A stretch of 64,000 nt of DNA from JBBDWK01 sp040902885 (GTDB lineage Bacteria > Acidobacteriota > Terriglobia > Bryobacterales > Bryobacteraceae): contig JBBDWK010000090.1 in the NCBI GenBank assembly GCA_040902885.1, forward strand, positions 21,015 through 85,014, written 5' to 3'. The position numbers were made by a program, and so were the translations under genes. Positions 17,744-26,904 of the stretch are shown here, one piece after another. Each line of letters opens with the position of its first letter. Within the stretch, counting starts at the first letter, position 1. Below the pieces are notes generated by a model. It was not told the DNA's origin. It did not search any database and saw only the letters and a list, made by a program, of their open reading frames with translations.

Positions 17744-19783
17744 ATGCGCCACATCCTCATCATTGCGGCGATCGGTATCGCGGCGGCGATTGCTCAAAAG
17801 CCTGTGCCGTACGTGCTGCCCGCATGGCCAAGAGCCACGCCGCTCGAACTCGGGATGGACGAACGCAAGCTGGCTCAGGCACGCGACATTGCTCTAACCG
17901 GCGGGGGCTCCGGCATTGTGATTCATCGCGGCAAGCTGGTCTATTCGTGGGGCGATCTTAAAGCGAAGTACGACGTCAAGTCGACGACAAAATCGATCGG
18001 CAACATGGCGCTCGGGCTGGCGTTGATGGACGGCAAGCTGAAGCTTGCAGACGCGGCGACTCAATTCCTGAGCGGATTCGGCGCAGAGCCCGACACCAAC
18101 CTGCAGACGGGCTGGCTGAGGAAGATTACCTTCTTCCACCTCGCCACTCACACCGCCGGGTTTGACAAGGCTGGAGGATTCGAGCCCCTGCTGTTTGAGC
18201 CGGGATCAAAGTGGTCCTACAGCGATGGAGGCCCGAACTGGCTCGCGGACTGCCTCACCACGCTTTACGGCAGAGACCTGCAGGATGTCCTGTTTGAGCG
18301 GGTTTTCACGCCTCTCGGCATTACCCACGACGATCTCTCCTGGCGGGAAAACGCGTACCGTCCAAAGGAATTGAAGGGCATTCCCCGGCGCGAGTTCGGT
18401 TCCGGCATCCACGCCAATGTTGACGCTTTATCTCGCATCGGGTTCCTTTACCTGCGTGCGGGCCGCATCCGCTCGCGCCAGATCCTGCCGCCAGACTTCG
18501 TTGCCCGGACGCGTCAACCGATTCCCGAGCTTCAGAACCTTGTGGTGTTGAAGCCGGACCTGTATCCGCAGGCTTCGAAGCACTACGGGTTGCTGTGGTG
18601 GAACAATGGCGACGGCTCCATGAAGAGCGTGCCTCGGGACGCCTATTGGTCATGGGGGTTGTATGACAGTCACATCATCGTGGTTCCGAGCCTTGACCTG
18701 GTGGTCGCGCGAGCGGGCAGGAGCATAGGCGATGAGCGCGGCGCCGTGTTTGCGAGATTGGAGCCGCTGCTCGGTGCGGTCGTTGCCGCCGTAAACCAGG
18801 AGCACGCTCAGGTTCGGGCGCCCTATCCTCCAAGCCCGGTGATCGAGCGTCTCGAGTGGGCGCCTGTGGAAACGATTCGCCGGCAAGGATCGGACTGCGA
18901 TAACTTTCCCTCCACCTGGGCCGACGACGACAATCTCTACACCGCTCACGGCGACTGCCGCGGCTTTTATCCCCTGCGGCCGAAAAAGTTGGGCCTGGGC
19001 TTCGCGAAGGTTCTGGGAGCGCCAAACGATTATCGAGGCACCAATATTCCTTCGGAATCGGGCGACAACACCGGCATCGGGGGCGAGGGAAAGAAGGCCA
19101 GCGGCATGCTGATGGTGGACGGAGTCCTGTACCTATGGGCGCGGAATGCCGGCAACTCGCAACTGGCCTGGTCGACCGACTACGCCAGGACGTGGACGTG
19201 GAGCAACTGGAAATTTACCACCAGCTTCGGACACCCCACGTTCCTGAATTTCGGCAAAAACTACGCAAACGCGCGTGATCGCTACGTCTATATCTACTCA
19301 CCCGATCATGACAGCGCTTATGAGCAGGCGTCCGGAATAGTGATGGCACGCGTTGATAAAGCTCGCATGCGCGAACGCGCAGCTTACGAATTTTTCAAAG
19401 GCCTGAACACGAAGGGCCAGCCGCTCTGGACACCGAATATCGAAGAACGCAAGCAGGTATTCTCAAATCCCCCGGCGGGGGTCTATCGGACGCAGATCAG
19501 CTATAACGCCGGGATCAAACGATATTTGATGAACCAGATTTTGATCGGCAGCGACCACGTGCGTTTTCAAGGCGGATTCGGTGTTTACGACGCGCCCGAG
19601 CCATGGGGTCCCTGGACCACGGTTTACTTCACGCCGACGTGGGACGTAGGGCCCGGGGAGAACCAGCATTTTCCGCCCAAGTGGATGAGCGCCGGCGGGA
19701 AGACCATGCACCTGATCTTCTCCGGCGACGATATCTTCTCCGTGCGCAAGGCAACGTTGACACTCCGCCAAGATCGACAGTGA
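17744..19783 (+). CDS. Secreted serine hydrolase (class C beta-lactamase fold) fused to a DUF4185-like domain
   Basis: The start at ATG 17744 gives a clean signal peptide (HILIIAAIGIAAAIAQ). Residues about 30-360 form a beta-lactamase-related serine hydrolase: nucleophile motif Ser80-Thr-Thr-Lys83 and Tyr159-Ser-Asp in place of the usual Tyr-x-Asn. Residues about 380-675 resemble DUF4185, a five-bladed-propeller-like carbohydrate-active domain (DNLYTAHGDCRG, GMLMVDGVLYLWARN, LAWSTDYARTW). The two-domain fusion suggests a secreted esterase or amidase targeted to a carbohydrate. An upstream GTG at 17726 is possible but would lengthen the pre-signal region. Confidence 0.78.
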   Translation: MRHILIIAAIGIAAAIAQKPVPYVLPAWPRATPLELGMDERKLAQARDIALTGGGSGIVIHRGKLVYSWGDLKAKYDVKSTTKSIGNMALGLALMDGKLKLADAATQFLSGFGAEPDTNLQTGWLRKITFFHLATHTAGFDKAGGFEPLLFEPGSKWSYSDGGPNWLADCLTTLYGRDLQDVLFERVFTPLGITHDDLSWRENAYRPKELKGIPRREFGSGIHANVDALSRIGFLYLRAGRIRSRQILPPDFVARTRQPIPELQNLVVLKPDLYPQASKHYGLLWWNNGDGSMKSVPRDAYWSWGLYDSHIIVVPSLDLVVARAGRSIGDERGAVFARLEPLLGAVVAAVNQEHAQVRAPYPPSPVIERLEWAPVETIRRQGSDCDNFPSTWADDDNLYTAHGDCRGFYPLRPKKLGLGFAKVLGAPNDYRGTNIPSESGDNTGIGGEGKKASGMLMVDGVLYLWARNAGNSQLAWSTDYARTWTWSNWKFTTSFGHPTFLNFGKNYANARDRYVYIYSPDHDSAYEQASGIVMARVDKARMRERAAYEFFKGLNTKGQPLWTPNIEERKQVFSNPPAGVYRTQISYNAGIKRYLMNQILIGSDHVRFQGGFGVYDAPEPWGPWTTVYFTPTWDVGPGENQHFPPKWMSAGGKTMHLIFSGDDIFSVRKATLTLRQDRQ

Positions 19784-19806
19784 TCTCACGATCAACGGCC
19801 GCTTAT

Positions 19807-19821
19807 CCTCGAAGTTCGAGG
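19807..19821. terminator. Short perfect hairpin between convergent genes
   Basis: The sequence CCTCGAAGTTCGAGG is a 15-base inverted repeat with one central base, in the 116-base gap between the serine hydrolase gene (ends 19783) and the DUF1501 gene (ends 19900). It could end transcription from one or both sides. No T-run follows, and such short arms occur by chance, so this is weak. Confidence 0.25.
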
Positions 19822-19899
19822 CCGCGCATCGTCCCGGTCGAGGACGCGAATCGGTCGGACTCAATTACCGGCAGGAACGTTCGGAGAAAGCGCATCGTC

Positions 19900-21342
19900 T
19901 CACAAGAGCTCGCGAATGAGGCTCCCTCCGTTGATGGTCGCCCGCTCCGCTCGGCCGTTGTGCAGAAAGGTAAGCCTGAGATGATCGAGCCCCATCAGGT
20001 GCAGGATCGTGGCGTGAATGTCGTGCACATGATACGGCTTGTCCACGGCGCGCAATCCGATTTCGTCGGTGGTGCCGACAGTCTGGCCGGCTTTAATTCC
20101 GGCGCCCGCCATCCAGATCGTGAACCCCCAGGGATTATGATCGCGTCCGTTGCCGCTTTCATTGAACGGCGTGCGTCCGAATTCCCCGCCCCAGACCACC
20201 AGCGTTTCGTCCAGTAGTCCTCGTTCCTTCAGGTCGGCCAGCAGACCCGCGACCGGTTTGTCGGAGGCGCGGCACCACTTGGCATGATTGCCTTCCAAGT
20301 CCTGGTGCGCGTCCCACCCGCTTCCGCTTCCGCAGTAGAGCTCGATAAAACGGACGCCGCGCTCCACGAGCCGGCGCGCGAGCAGGCAGTTCTTTCCAAA
20401 GGTTTCAGTCGCCGCATCATCCAGGCCATACAGTTTTTTCGTGGCCTCGGACTCCTGCGAGAGATCCACCGCTTCCGGCGCCGACGACTGCATGCGATAG
20501 GCCAGCTCGTACGACTCGATCCGGGCTTCGAGTTCGCTTTCGCCGGGCCGCTTCTCCGCCTGACGCCGGTTCAAGTCGGAGAGCAGGTCCAGCAGTCCAC
20601 GCTGCTGGGAGGAACCGATGCGATCCGGCCGGGTCAGGTTCAAAATTGGCGGTCCATTACGCTGCAAGGGAGTTCCCTGATATGCGGCGGGCAGGAAGCC
20701 GGCGCTCCAGTTTTGCGCGCCTCCAACTACGCTCTTGTTGTCCGTGAGAATGACGAACACCGGCAGGTTCTGGTTGGCCGTTCCCAAGCCGTAGGTAAGC
20801 CATGCGCCCAGCGATGGCCGGCCGGCGATGATCGAACCCGTGTTCATCTGGCAAACCGAACCTACATGGTTCAGGCCGTCCGCCCAGCAGGAACGAATCA
20901 CAGCGAGATCGTCCGCGTACGCGGCGATGTGCGGATACCAGTCGGAAACCCACAGTCCGCTATCTCCGTGCCGCGCCCACTGCCGGCGCGACGGCATTAT
21001 GGTGTTCGTTGCCGTCCCCATGGCGGTAATGGGTCGCCCAAAAGACTCCGGCATCGGCTGACCCGCCAGCTTTTCAAGCGCGGGTTTCGGGTCGAAGAGG
21101 TCGATGTGGCTCGGCCCGCCCTCCATGAACAGCCAGACGATCGACTTGGCCCTGGGCTGGTGATGCGAGGTCTTGGGCGCGAGCGGATTCCGCGATCCGT
21201 GCGCCGCTAACGCCGGCGACCTCGCGGAATCGAGCAGGTTCAACAGCGCGAGAGCGCCCAAACCGCTGCCGCCACGCGTCAGGAATTCGCGCCGGGAGGA
21301 GATCGGAGAGCGCACGGTCTTAAAAGCGGTAGACGAATTCAT
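19900..21342 (-). CDS. DUF1501 protein, Tat-exported
   Basis: The 480-residue protein carries a twin-arginine signal (SRREFLTRGGSGLGALALL, about residues 16-35) and the whole DUF1501 domain, a sulfatase/alkaline-phosphatase-related fold: SIVWLFMEGGPSHIDLFDPKP near residue 70 and VVWGGEFGRTPF with GRDHNPWGF near residue 380. Family members are co-encoded with DUF1549/DUF1553 proteins across Planctomycetota and Acidobacteriota; their reaction is not established. The ATG lies 23 bases inside the end of the upstream DUF1549/1553 gene, so the two are almost certainly translated together. Confidence 0.88.
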   Translation of the reverse strand: MNSSTAFKTVRSPISSRREFLTRGGSGLGALALLNLLDSARSPALAAHGSRNPLAPKTSHHQPRAKSIVWLFMEGGPSHIDLFDPKPALEKLAGQPMPESFGRPITAMGTATNTIMPSRRQWARHGDSGLWVSDWYPHIAAYADDLAVIRSCWADGLNHVGSVCQMNTGSIIAGRPSLGAWLTYGLGTANQNLPVFVILTDNKSVVGGAQNWSAGFLPAAYQGTPLQRNGPPILNLTRPDRIGSSQQRGLLDLLSDLNRRQAEKRPGESELEARIESYELAYRMQSSAPEAVDLSQESEATKKLYGLDDAATETFGKNCLLARRLVERGVRFIELYCGSGSGWDAHQDLEGNHAKWCRASDKPVAGLLADLKERGLLDETLVVWGGEFGRTPFNESGNGRDHNPWGFTIWMAGAGIKAGQTVGTTDEIGLRAVDKPYHVHDIHATILHLMGLDHLRLTFLHNGRAERATINGGSLIRELL

Positions 21343-23575
21343 TGGAGTTCAACAACGCCAGACACAGATCAACCAGCGCCGCCGCAGCCCGCGCGTCCAG
21401 TTTACCGCCATCCGGAGTAGGGTGGGCGAGGGGTTCACCGCGGGCTTGGCGCTCGGCGATCAATGTCCGCTGCCGGCTGAGGAACGTGAGAACGCGGTCT
21501 TTTTCCCACGCATCGGGCGGGCGGGAGTAAGCGAGGCGAAAGGCTTCGGTCGCCTGCGCGGCAGGGTCGCCGCCGGCGCGCTGGATAGCGCGGCCCGCGA
21601 GCGCCTGAGCCCACTCGATCGACTGATTGTCGTTCAGCAACGCCAAGGCTTGAGGGGCCGTAGTCGTCTGCGTGCGACGCGCGCAGCTCTCATGTGTATC
21701 CGGCATGTCGAACGCGCTCATCAGGGGATAAGAAGCCGTGCGCCGCACGGAAATGTAGAGGCTGCGGCGATGCTGATCGGCCGGATTGCGGGAAACGGTC
21801 CATCCGCCCGCGGGCGGCGGCATACCCAGCGGCAGTTCCGGATAGACGCTGGCGCCTCCGACTGCGGGATTCAGGAGACCGGAAACCAGCAGAGCGCTAT
21901 CGCGGATCGCCTCGGCTTCCAGGCGATGCGGCGGGAAGCGCCATAACAAACGGTTCATGGAGTCAAGACGGCTGGCGTTCTCCCGGTACGACGAACTCTG
22001 CCGGTAGGCGTTGGAAGTCACCATCAGCCGGTGCATGTGTTTCAAGCTCCAACCGTTGCTCACGAATTCGTCGGCCAGCCAATCCAGCAATTCCGGATGA
22101 GTCCGGCGCTGTCCCATTCGCCCGAAGTCGCCTGGAGTGGCGACAATTCCAGCGCCGAAGTGATAATGCCAGAGCCGATTCACCATCACCCTTGGAGTGA
22201 GCGGATTGTTGGGGTCGGCAAGCCAGTTCGCCAGTGCCGTCCTCCTCCCGGTCGACTCGACTTTATCGGGAAGAGCGATCCTGGCAGGAGTCGGATCGAG
22301 GATGCTGAGGAAGCCCGGCTCGACCTCCGCAATGGGAACTTGGTAATTGCCGGCCGCAAGCACGTGCGTCGGCGGAGCGACGCGGCCAAGGTCCCGCATT
22401 CCCGCACCGATCGGCTGCTCGTGGTGGTAGAGATGATTGAACTCGGCAAGTTTGGTCTGAAGCTCCTCCAAACGTTTTTTCTTGTCGGGCTTCAGGCGCA
22501 GGATAGCCAGAAACTTGGTAGGCTCCGTGATGACCTTGGCGCGGTGCGCCATCTGCTGTTCGTACGGCGTTCTCTGCTCGGGAGCTTTGGGAACCGCATT
22601 CTTGATCAAATCAGGGAATTTGAAAAATTCGCCCTGGATCACGGCCTGACTTCCTTCTTTTAGCAGCGCCTCGATTTCCTGGTGAATCTCGCGCGTAGCC
22701 GCCTCCCACGCTTCCGACTTGCGGCTTTCCTCGGCGAGCCGGCTCTCGGGCCATAGAGAGATCCGATCGTCGTTTGCGGTGTGCGCGAAGAAGGCCTGGA
22801 GCCGGTAGTAGTCGCGCTGGAGGATTGGATCAAACTTGTGGTCGTGGCACTTGGCGCAGCCGATGGTCAAACCCAGAAACGCGGACCCAACGGCATCGGT
22901 GATGTCCTGCAGAATTTGCTGGCGGCGCTGCATGAGGTCGCGAGCGTTCCATTCATCCGGGTAGTGGCGGCTGAAGGCGGTGGCCACCCGCGCCTGGGCA
23001 TCTTCGGGCCACAGCTCATCTCCCGCGATCTGCTCGCGCATGAACCGGTCGTATCCCTTGTCTTCATTGAAGGAGCGGACGACGTAATCCCGATACCGCC
23101 AGATATTCGGTCGGGGCTCGTCGGCGCGGAAGCCATCGCTTTCCGCGTAGCGCGCAACATCCAGCCAATGGCGCGCCCAGCGTTCGCCATAGTGAGGCGA
23201 GGCAAGCAGATGGTCGACTACACGTTCGTAGGAAAGAGCCGAACGGTCGGAGAGAAACGCCTGAACCTCTTCCGGAGTGGGGGGAAGACCGATGAGGTCG
23301 AAGCTGACGCGCCGAATGAGAGTGATCTTGTCCGCTTCGGGTCCCGGCTCGATGCCCTTCTCCTCGAGACGGCTAAGGATGAAAGCATCGATCGGGTTGC
23401 GGACCCATGAGCGCCGCCGGACCTGAGGCACTTCAGGCCGGAGGACCTTCTGAAAGGCCCAGTATTCGCGGTCTTGCTTTGTGAAAGGCTTCTCCGGGTC
23501 TGAAGCGGCCCACGAAGACGCGCTCGCGCCGAGGACCAGCAACCACAAACCAAGGTGTCGAGACGCTGTTCTCAT
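21320..23575 (-). CDS. DUF1549/DUF1553 protein (PSD1-type)
   Basis: This 751-residue secreted protein has a signal peptide (LGLWLLVLGASASSWA), a DUF1549 domain (about 50-260, with NPIDAFILSRLEEKG and RWARHWLDVARYAESDG) and a DUF1553 domain (about 440-710, with NPLTPRVMVNRLWHYHFG). It contains CAKCHDHKFDPI, a CxxCH motif that could bind haem. The separate cytochrome domain often found at the N-terminus of this family is absent. It is the middle gene of a three-gene operon: the TonB receptor stop lies 9 bases upstream and DUF1501 overlaps its end. A role in handling a polymer or glycan taken up by the receptor is inference. Confidence 0.87.
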   Translation of the reverse strand: MRTASRHLGLWLLVLGASASSWAASDPEKPFTKQDREYWAFQKVLRPEVPQVRRRSWVRNPIDAFILSRLEEKGIEPGPEADKITLIRRVSFDLIGLPPTPEEVQAFLSDRSALSYERVVDHLLASPHYGERWARHWLDVARYAESDGFRADEPRPNIWRYRDYVVRSFNEDKGYDRFMREQIAGDELWPEDAQARVATAFSRHYPDEWNARDLMQRRQQILQDITDAVGSAFLGLTIGCAKCHDHKFDPILQRDYYRLQAFFAHTANDDRISLWPESRLAEESRKSEAWEAATREIHQEIEALLKEGSQAVIQGEFFKFPDLIKNAVPKAPEQRTPYEQQMAHRAKVITEPTKFLAILRLKPDKKKRLEELQTKLAEFNHLYHHEQPIGAGMRDLGRVAPPTHVLAAGNYQVPIAEVEPGFLSILDPTPARIALPDKVESTGRRTALANWLADPNNPLTPRVMVNRLWHYHFGAGIVATPGDFGRMGQRRTHPELLDWLADEFVSNGWSLKHMHRLMVTSNAYRQSSSYRENASRLDSMNRLLWRFPPHRLEAEAIRDSALLVSGLLNPAVGGASVYPELPLGMPPPAGGWTVSRNPADQHRRSLYISVRRTASYPLMSAFDMPDTHESCARRTQTTTAPQALALLNDNQSIEWAQALAGRAIQRAGGDPAAQATEAFRLAYSRPPDAWEKDRVLTFLSRQRTLIAERQARGEPLAHPTPDGGKLDARAAAALVDLCLALLNSNEFVYRF

Positions 23576-23584
23576 CGCTTGTGT

Positions 23585-26500
23585 TCAGAACAGGAACTTC
23601 AGCGCCAATTGGATCTCACGGCCGTTGATCCGAGTGCTGCGAATCACGCCGAACTGCGCTGTGTTTGCCCCCAATCCCGGGTCGCCGAATGAGGGGTGGT
23701 TGAAGCCATTGAAAAACTCCGCGCGGAGCTGCAGGTTGCCCGGCTCGCGGCCTGGCAACGGGATGGCAGTGTTCTTCATAATAGTGAAGTCTATCGTGTT
23801 TACACCCGGTCCGAGAATGACTCCGTTGCCCGAATTCCCGAATCGGCCAAACGGATGGTTCACAAAGCAGGACGTGTCAAACCAACGGTCGATCGTGCTT
23901 TGGCCGCCCAGATTTCCGTCGCAGATCCTGTCCGCGCGGTTGGTGTCCTGGCGGCCGACATTCGAGGAGATGGATGATGTGGGCGTCAAAGGGAACCCTG
24001 TGTGCGCAGTGTAGGCGCCTTGGATCGACCAGCCGCTCGCAAGGCCTCCACCGATGCCCGTGAGGCCGGCGCCGACCGGTTTGCCTCTTCCGAAGGGAAG
24101 TTCGTAGATCCATGCCACGGTGAGCCGCTGGGTCTGATTGAACTCGAGCACTGCATACTCCGCCCGGCGATTCCGCGCATCCTGCTGCCGCGACTGGTCG
24201 CCGAACAACGCGCCGCCGATGCCCATGACCTTGGAGTATGTATACGCTCCCAGGATCGAAAGGCCGTTTGAAAATCGCTTGTTCAGTTTCACGTTCAGGG
24301 CGTGATAGTTCGAATTGTCGATCGAACTCACCATGCTGACGTCGCCGATATTTGGATTCGGGCGCCGGTTGAGAACGGCCGTCGGCCTGGTTGGGTCGGC
24401 GTCGGGAAACGCCTGGTTTGGCAGGTCGCGCCCAGTCAGTTTGTGAGCGCTGTTTCCGACATAGCCTACCTCGAGCAGCCAGTTGTCAGCCAGTTCCCGC
24501 TGGATGCCGAAGTTCCACTGATACGTGTAGTTCGTCCGGAAGCCCGGATCCAACGAGAACACGTTAGTGTTGGGCGAGAGCAGGATCCTGCCCGTGGCCG
24601 GATCGCGAACCTGGGTTCGCGGAAACAATCTGCCAACCAGGTCGGGAACCAGCGGGTTCGAAACGATGGTGGTATCGACGACAAACGGCGGCGACAACTG
24701 GAACGATGAGAATTCCGAACCGCGCGGGTGGCCATAAAACACTCCGATTCCGGTTCGTATCACGGTTTTGGGCGTGAGCGAGTATGCGAATCCGATCCGC
24801 GGCGCGAAGTTGTTGCGGTCAGGATTGTGGAGGCGGTCAACGTCCTCATCGAGCTTCAGAAAACGGCCATTGATGTAGTCGAAGGTTGCCAGGTCGCCAA
24901 ACCGCTCGTAGTAAGGCGTCTGATACTCGTAGCGCATGCCGAGGTTCATCGTGAATTTGGGAGTGAGCCGGACCTCGTCCTGAAAATAGAAGCCGGAATA
25001 GTAATACTTCAGAGTGACCCAGCCATTGCTTTCCGCGAACTGGGTCGCCCGGCCGCTGTAGGGAAACCCGAGAAGCAGATCCGCTACCGGACTCCCCGTA
25101 CCGGCAACTCCGGGTTGGTTGGTGAAGCGGTTTTCAAATGTCAGGATGGAGTTGGGTGTTTGCTGCACTTGTCCCGCGGGACGATAGTACCGCCCGTCGA
25201 AGCCGAACTTCAACGTGTGACGCCCCGCGATCCAACTGAAGTCGTCCGCCAGTGTATAGACGTTGTCCCTTGGTCCATTGGGGTTGAAAGGGTTTGCCCC
25301 GATGGTGGTCAGCCCCGCGACCACCAATTGCGGCAGCCCGTACGCCGTTGACGCCGGAGTGAGGTTGAGGAGACCGAACTCTTCCGCTGCCAGGTTGCGG
25401 TCGGCTAAGGGGTAAGTGCCGTCCACTCGGTAATAAGTCCAGGCCAACCGGAACTGATTCACCTTGGTCGGCGTGAAGGTGTGCGACTCCTGAACGGTAA
25501 TGCTGTGCGCGTCGCCGTTTTGAAGGGATCCGGTGAACGGCAGGCCGGACGGCGAATCGACGTTGTTCTTGCTGTGGGAGTAGCGACCGAACAGCAGATC
25601 CCGATCGCCGATCTGGTGGTCGATGCGGGTATGAAATTGGTCCTGGTCATTGAGCGCGGAGGCGCTGGTCACATGATTGAATGCCGGCGAGCCGGGCGAA
25701 TTCGGCGTGGGGTAGTATTTCAGACTCGAGTTGCCAATCTGCCCGAACCGCGATTTCGGGATCGCATTTCCGGCGAATGGCTGGCGCCGGTTGGTGGTTT
25801 GATCCAGCGTGAGCGGGTCGAAGATTTGCGGTCCGCCCGCGAAACTGCCTTCCCGCTGCGCATCGGTCGGCAGACTCTGATATAAGGTGCTTGCGCGCCG
25901 CGTCCGCAATCCCTCGTAATTGGCCATGAAGAATGTCCGGTTTGCAAGGATCGGCCCACTGACGACCCCGCCGAACTGGTTCCGCCGCAGCGAATCGACC
26001 CGCGGAGCGAAGAAACTGCGTGCATCCAGGGCATCGTTTCTCAGGAACTCGAAGACACTTCCGTGAAATGCGTTCGTACCAGGTTTCAATGTCAAATTAA
26101 TCGCTGAAGGGCTGCGGCCGAATTCCGCCGCGAAGTCGTTCTGCTGGATCTTGAATTCCTGGATTGCCTCAATTGAGGGCGTAAACGCTGGCTTCCCGCT
26201 TCCCTCCATACGGGTATCGACTCCATCGAAGTAGAAGCTGATCTGATTGGCGCGCTGCCCGTTGATGGCCAGCCCGTTGCTCTGCGACGATCCAGCCAAC
26301 TCCGTGACACCCGGCACGAGTTTGGCCAAGTCGAGGAAGTTGCGGCCGTTCAGCGGCAATTCGACGACTTCCTTCTGACCGATTACCTGTCCTATCTCGG
26401 CGCTGCGTTGATCGAGCACCGGAGTGGCCGCCACGACTTCCACCGTGGTAGCCGTATCTCCGACTTCTAGCTGGACATTGTGCGTCACCGGCTGGGCAAC

Positions 26501-26797
26501 CTGTACCTCGAGGCCAGAGACTTCGTAGGTCTTAAATCCCTCGATGACCGTTCGCAGCTTGTACATTCCAGGGGCAACCAGCGGGAAGACATAGTTGCCC
26601 GCTTCGTCGCTGCGTGCAGTTCTCGCGGCCCCGGTTCCCTCATTAACGAGAGTTACCGTGGCCGTGGCGACGACCGCTCGCGACTGGTCCGTCACTTGGC
26701 CGGCGATGCTCCCCGAGGATACTTGGGCTCGCGCGGGCAGCACGGAAAGCAGTAGCAGGCAGGCGTACAGGCGGAAACGCCGGATCGTGTGCATCAT
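23585..26797 (-). CDS. Oar-type TonB-dependent receptor (locus receptor)
   Basis: The 1,070-residue outer-membrane receptor has a signal peptide (LYACLLLLSVLPARA), a CarboxypepD_reg domain (about 30-115; GSIAGQVTDQSRAVVATATV), a plug domain (about 120-230; EVVELPLNGRNFLDLAKLVPGV in part) and a C-terminal barrel ending in LALKFLF. The start is set at ATG 26797, with GGAGG five bases upstream; earlier in-frame codons run back to the regulator gene and add no signal peptide. It heads an operon with DUF1549/1553 and DUF1501. A 17-bp site matching one near the MFS gene lies 90 bases upstream. The ligand is unknown. Confidence 0.9.
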   Translation of the reverse strand: MMHTIRRFRLYACLLLLSVLPARAQVSSGSIAGQVTDQSRAVVATATVTLVNEGTGAARTARSDEAGNYVFPLVAPGMYKLRTVIEGFKTYEVSGLEVQVAQPVTHNVQLEVGDTATTVEVVAATPVLDQRSAEIGQVIGQKEVVELPLNGRNFLDLAKLVPGVTELAGSSQSNGLAINGQRANQISFYFDGVDTRMEGSGKPAFTPSIEAIQEFKIQQNDFAAEFGRSPSAINLTLKPGTNAFHGSVFEFLRNDALDARSFFAPRVDSLRRNQFGGVVSGPILANRTFFMANYEGLRTRRASTLYQSLPTDAQREGSFAGGPQIFDPLTLDQTTNRRQPFAGNAIPKSRFGQIGNSSLKYYPTPNSPGSPAFNHVTSASALNDQDQFHTRIDHQIGDRDLLFGRYSHSKNNVDSPSGLPFTGSLQNGDAHSITVQESHTFTPTKVNQFRLAWTYYRVDGTYPLADRNLAAEEFGLLNLTPASTAYGLPQLVVAGLTTIGANPFNPNGPRDNVYTLADDFSWIAGRHTLKFGFDGRYYRPAGQVQQTPNSILTFENRFTNQPGVAGTGSPVADLLLGFPYSGRATQFAESNGWVTLKYYYSGFYFQDEVRLTPKFTMNLGMRYEYQTPYYERFGDLATFDYINGRFLKLDEDVDRLHNPDRNNFAPRIGFAYSLTPKTVIRTGIGVFYGHPRGSEFSSFQLSPPFVVDTTIVSNPLVPDLVGRLFPRTQVRDPATGRILLSPNTNVFSLDPGFRTNYTYQWNFGIQRELADNWLLEVGYVGNSAHKLTGRDLPNQAFPDADPTRPTAVLNRRPNPNIGDVSMVSSIDNSNYHALNVKLNKRFSNGLSILGAYTYSKVMGIGGALFGDQSRQQDARNRRAEYAVLEFNQTQRLTVAWIYELPFGRGKPVGAGLTGIGGGLASGWSIQGAYTAHTGFPLTPTSSISSNVGRQDTNRADRICDGNLGGQSTIDRWFDTSCFVNHPFGRFGNSGNGVILGPGVNTIDFTIMKNTAIPLPGREPGNLQLRAEFFNGFNHPSFGDPGLGANTAQFGVIRSTRINGREIQLALKFLF

Positions 26798-26886
26798 GGC
26801 AACCTCCAGAAGCTCCAGACTTGATCTATGGAAGAGTTGCGTCGAAAGAGCCGTGAAGTCAACCGGAGAACCAGCGCTGGCGAACT

Positions 26887-26903
26887 GTCTCACAATGCGA
26901 GTC
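26887..26903 (-). promoter_or_regulatory. Putative operator upstream of the receptor operon
   Basis: Read on the minus strand the site is GACTCGCATTGTGAGAC. It matches the site at 28124-28140 at 15 of 17 positions and is an interrupted inverted repeat (GACTC / GAGAC, one mismatch). A TTGACTTC sequence lies 24 bases downstream in the direction of transcription (TTGACT at 26857-26862), as it does 12 bases after the other copy. The regulator encoded between the two sites is the obvious candidate to bind them. A -10 box is not clear. Confidence 0.6.
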
Positions 26904-26904
26904 A

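Noticed and set aside
19890..19905. GTCTCACAA near the end of the DUF1501 gene as a third copy of the 17-bp site
   Set aside because: Only nine bases match, the second half is absent, and it overlaps a stop codon rather than a promoter.
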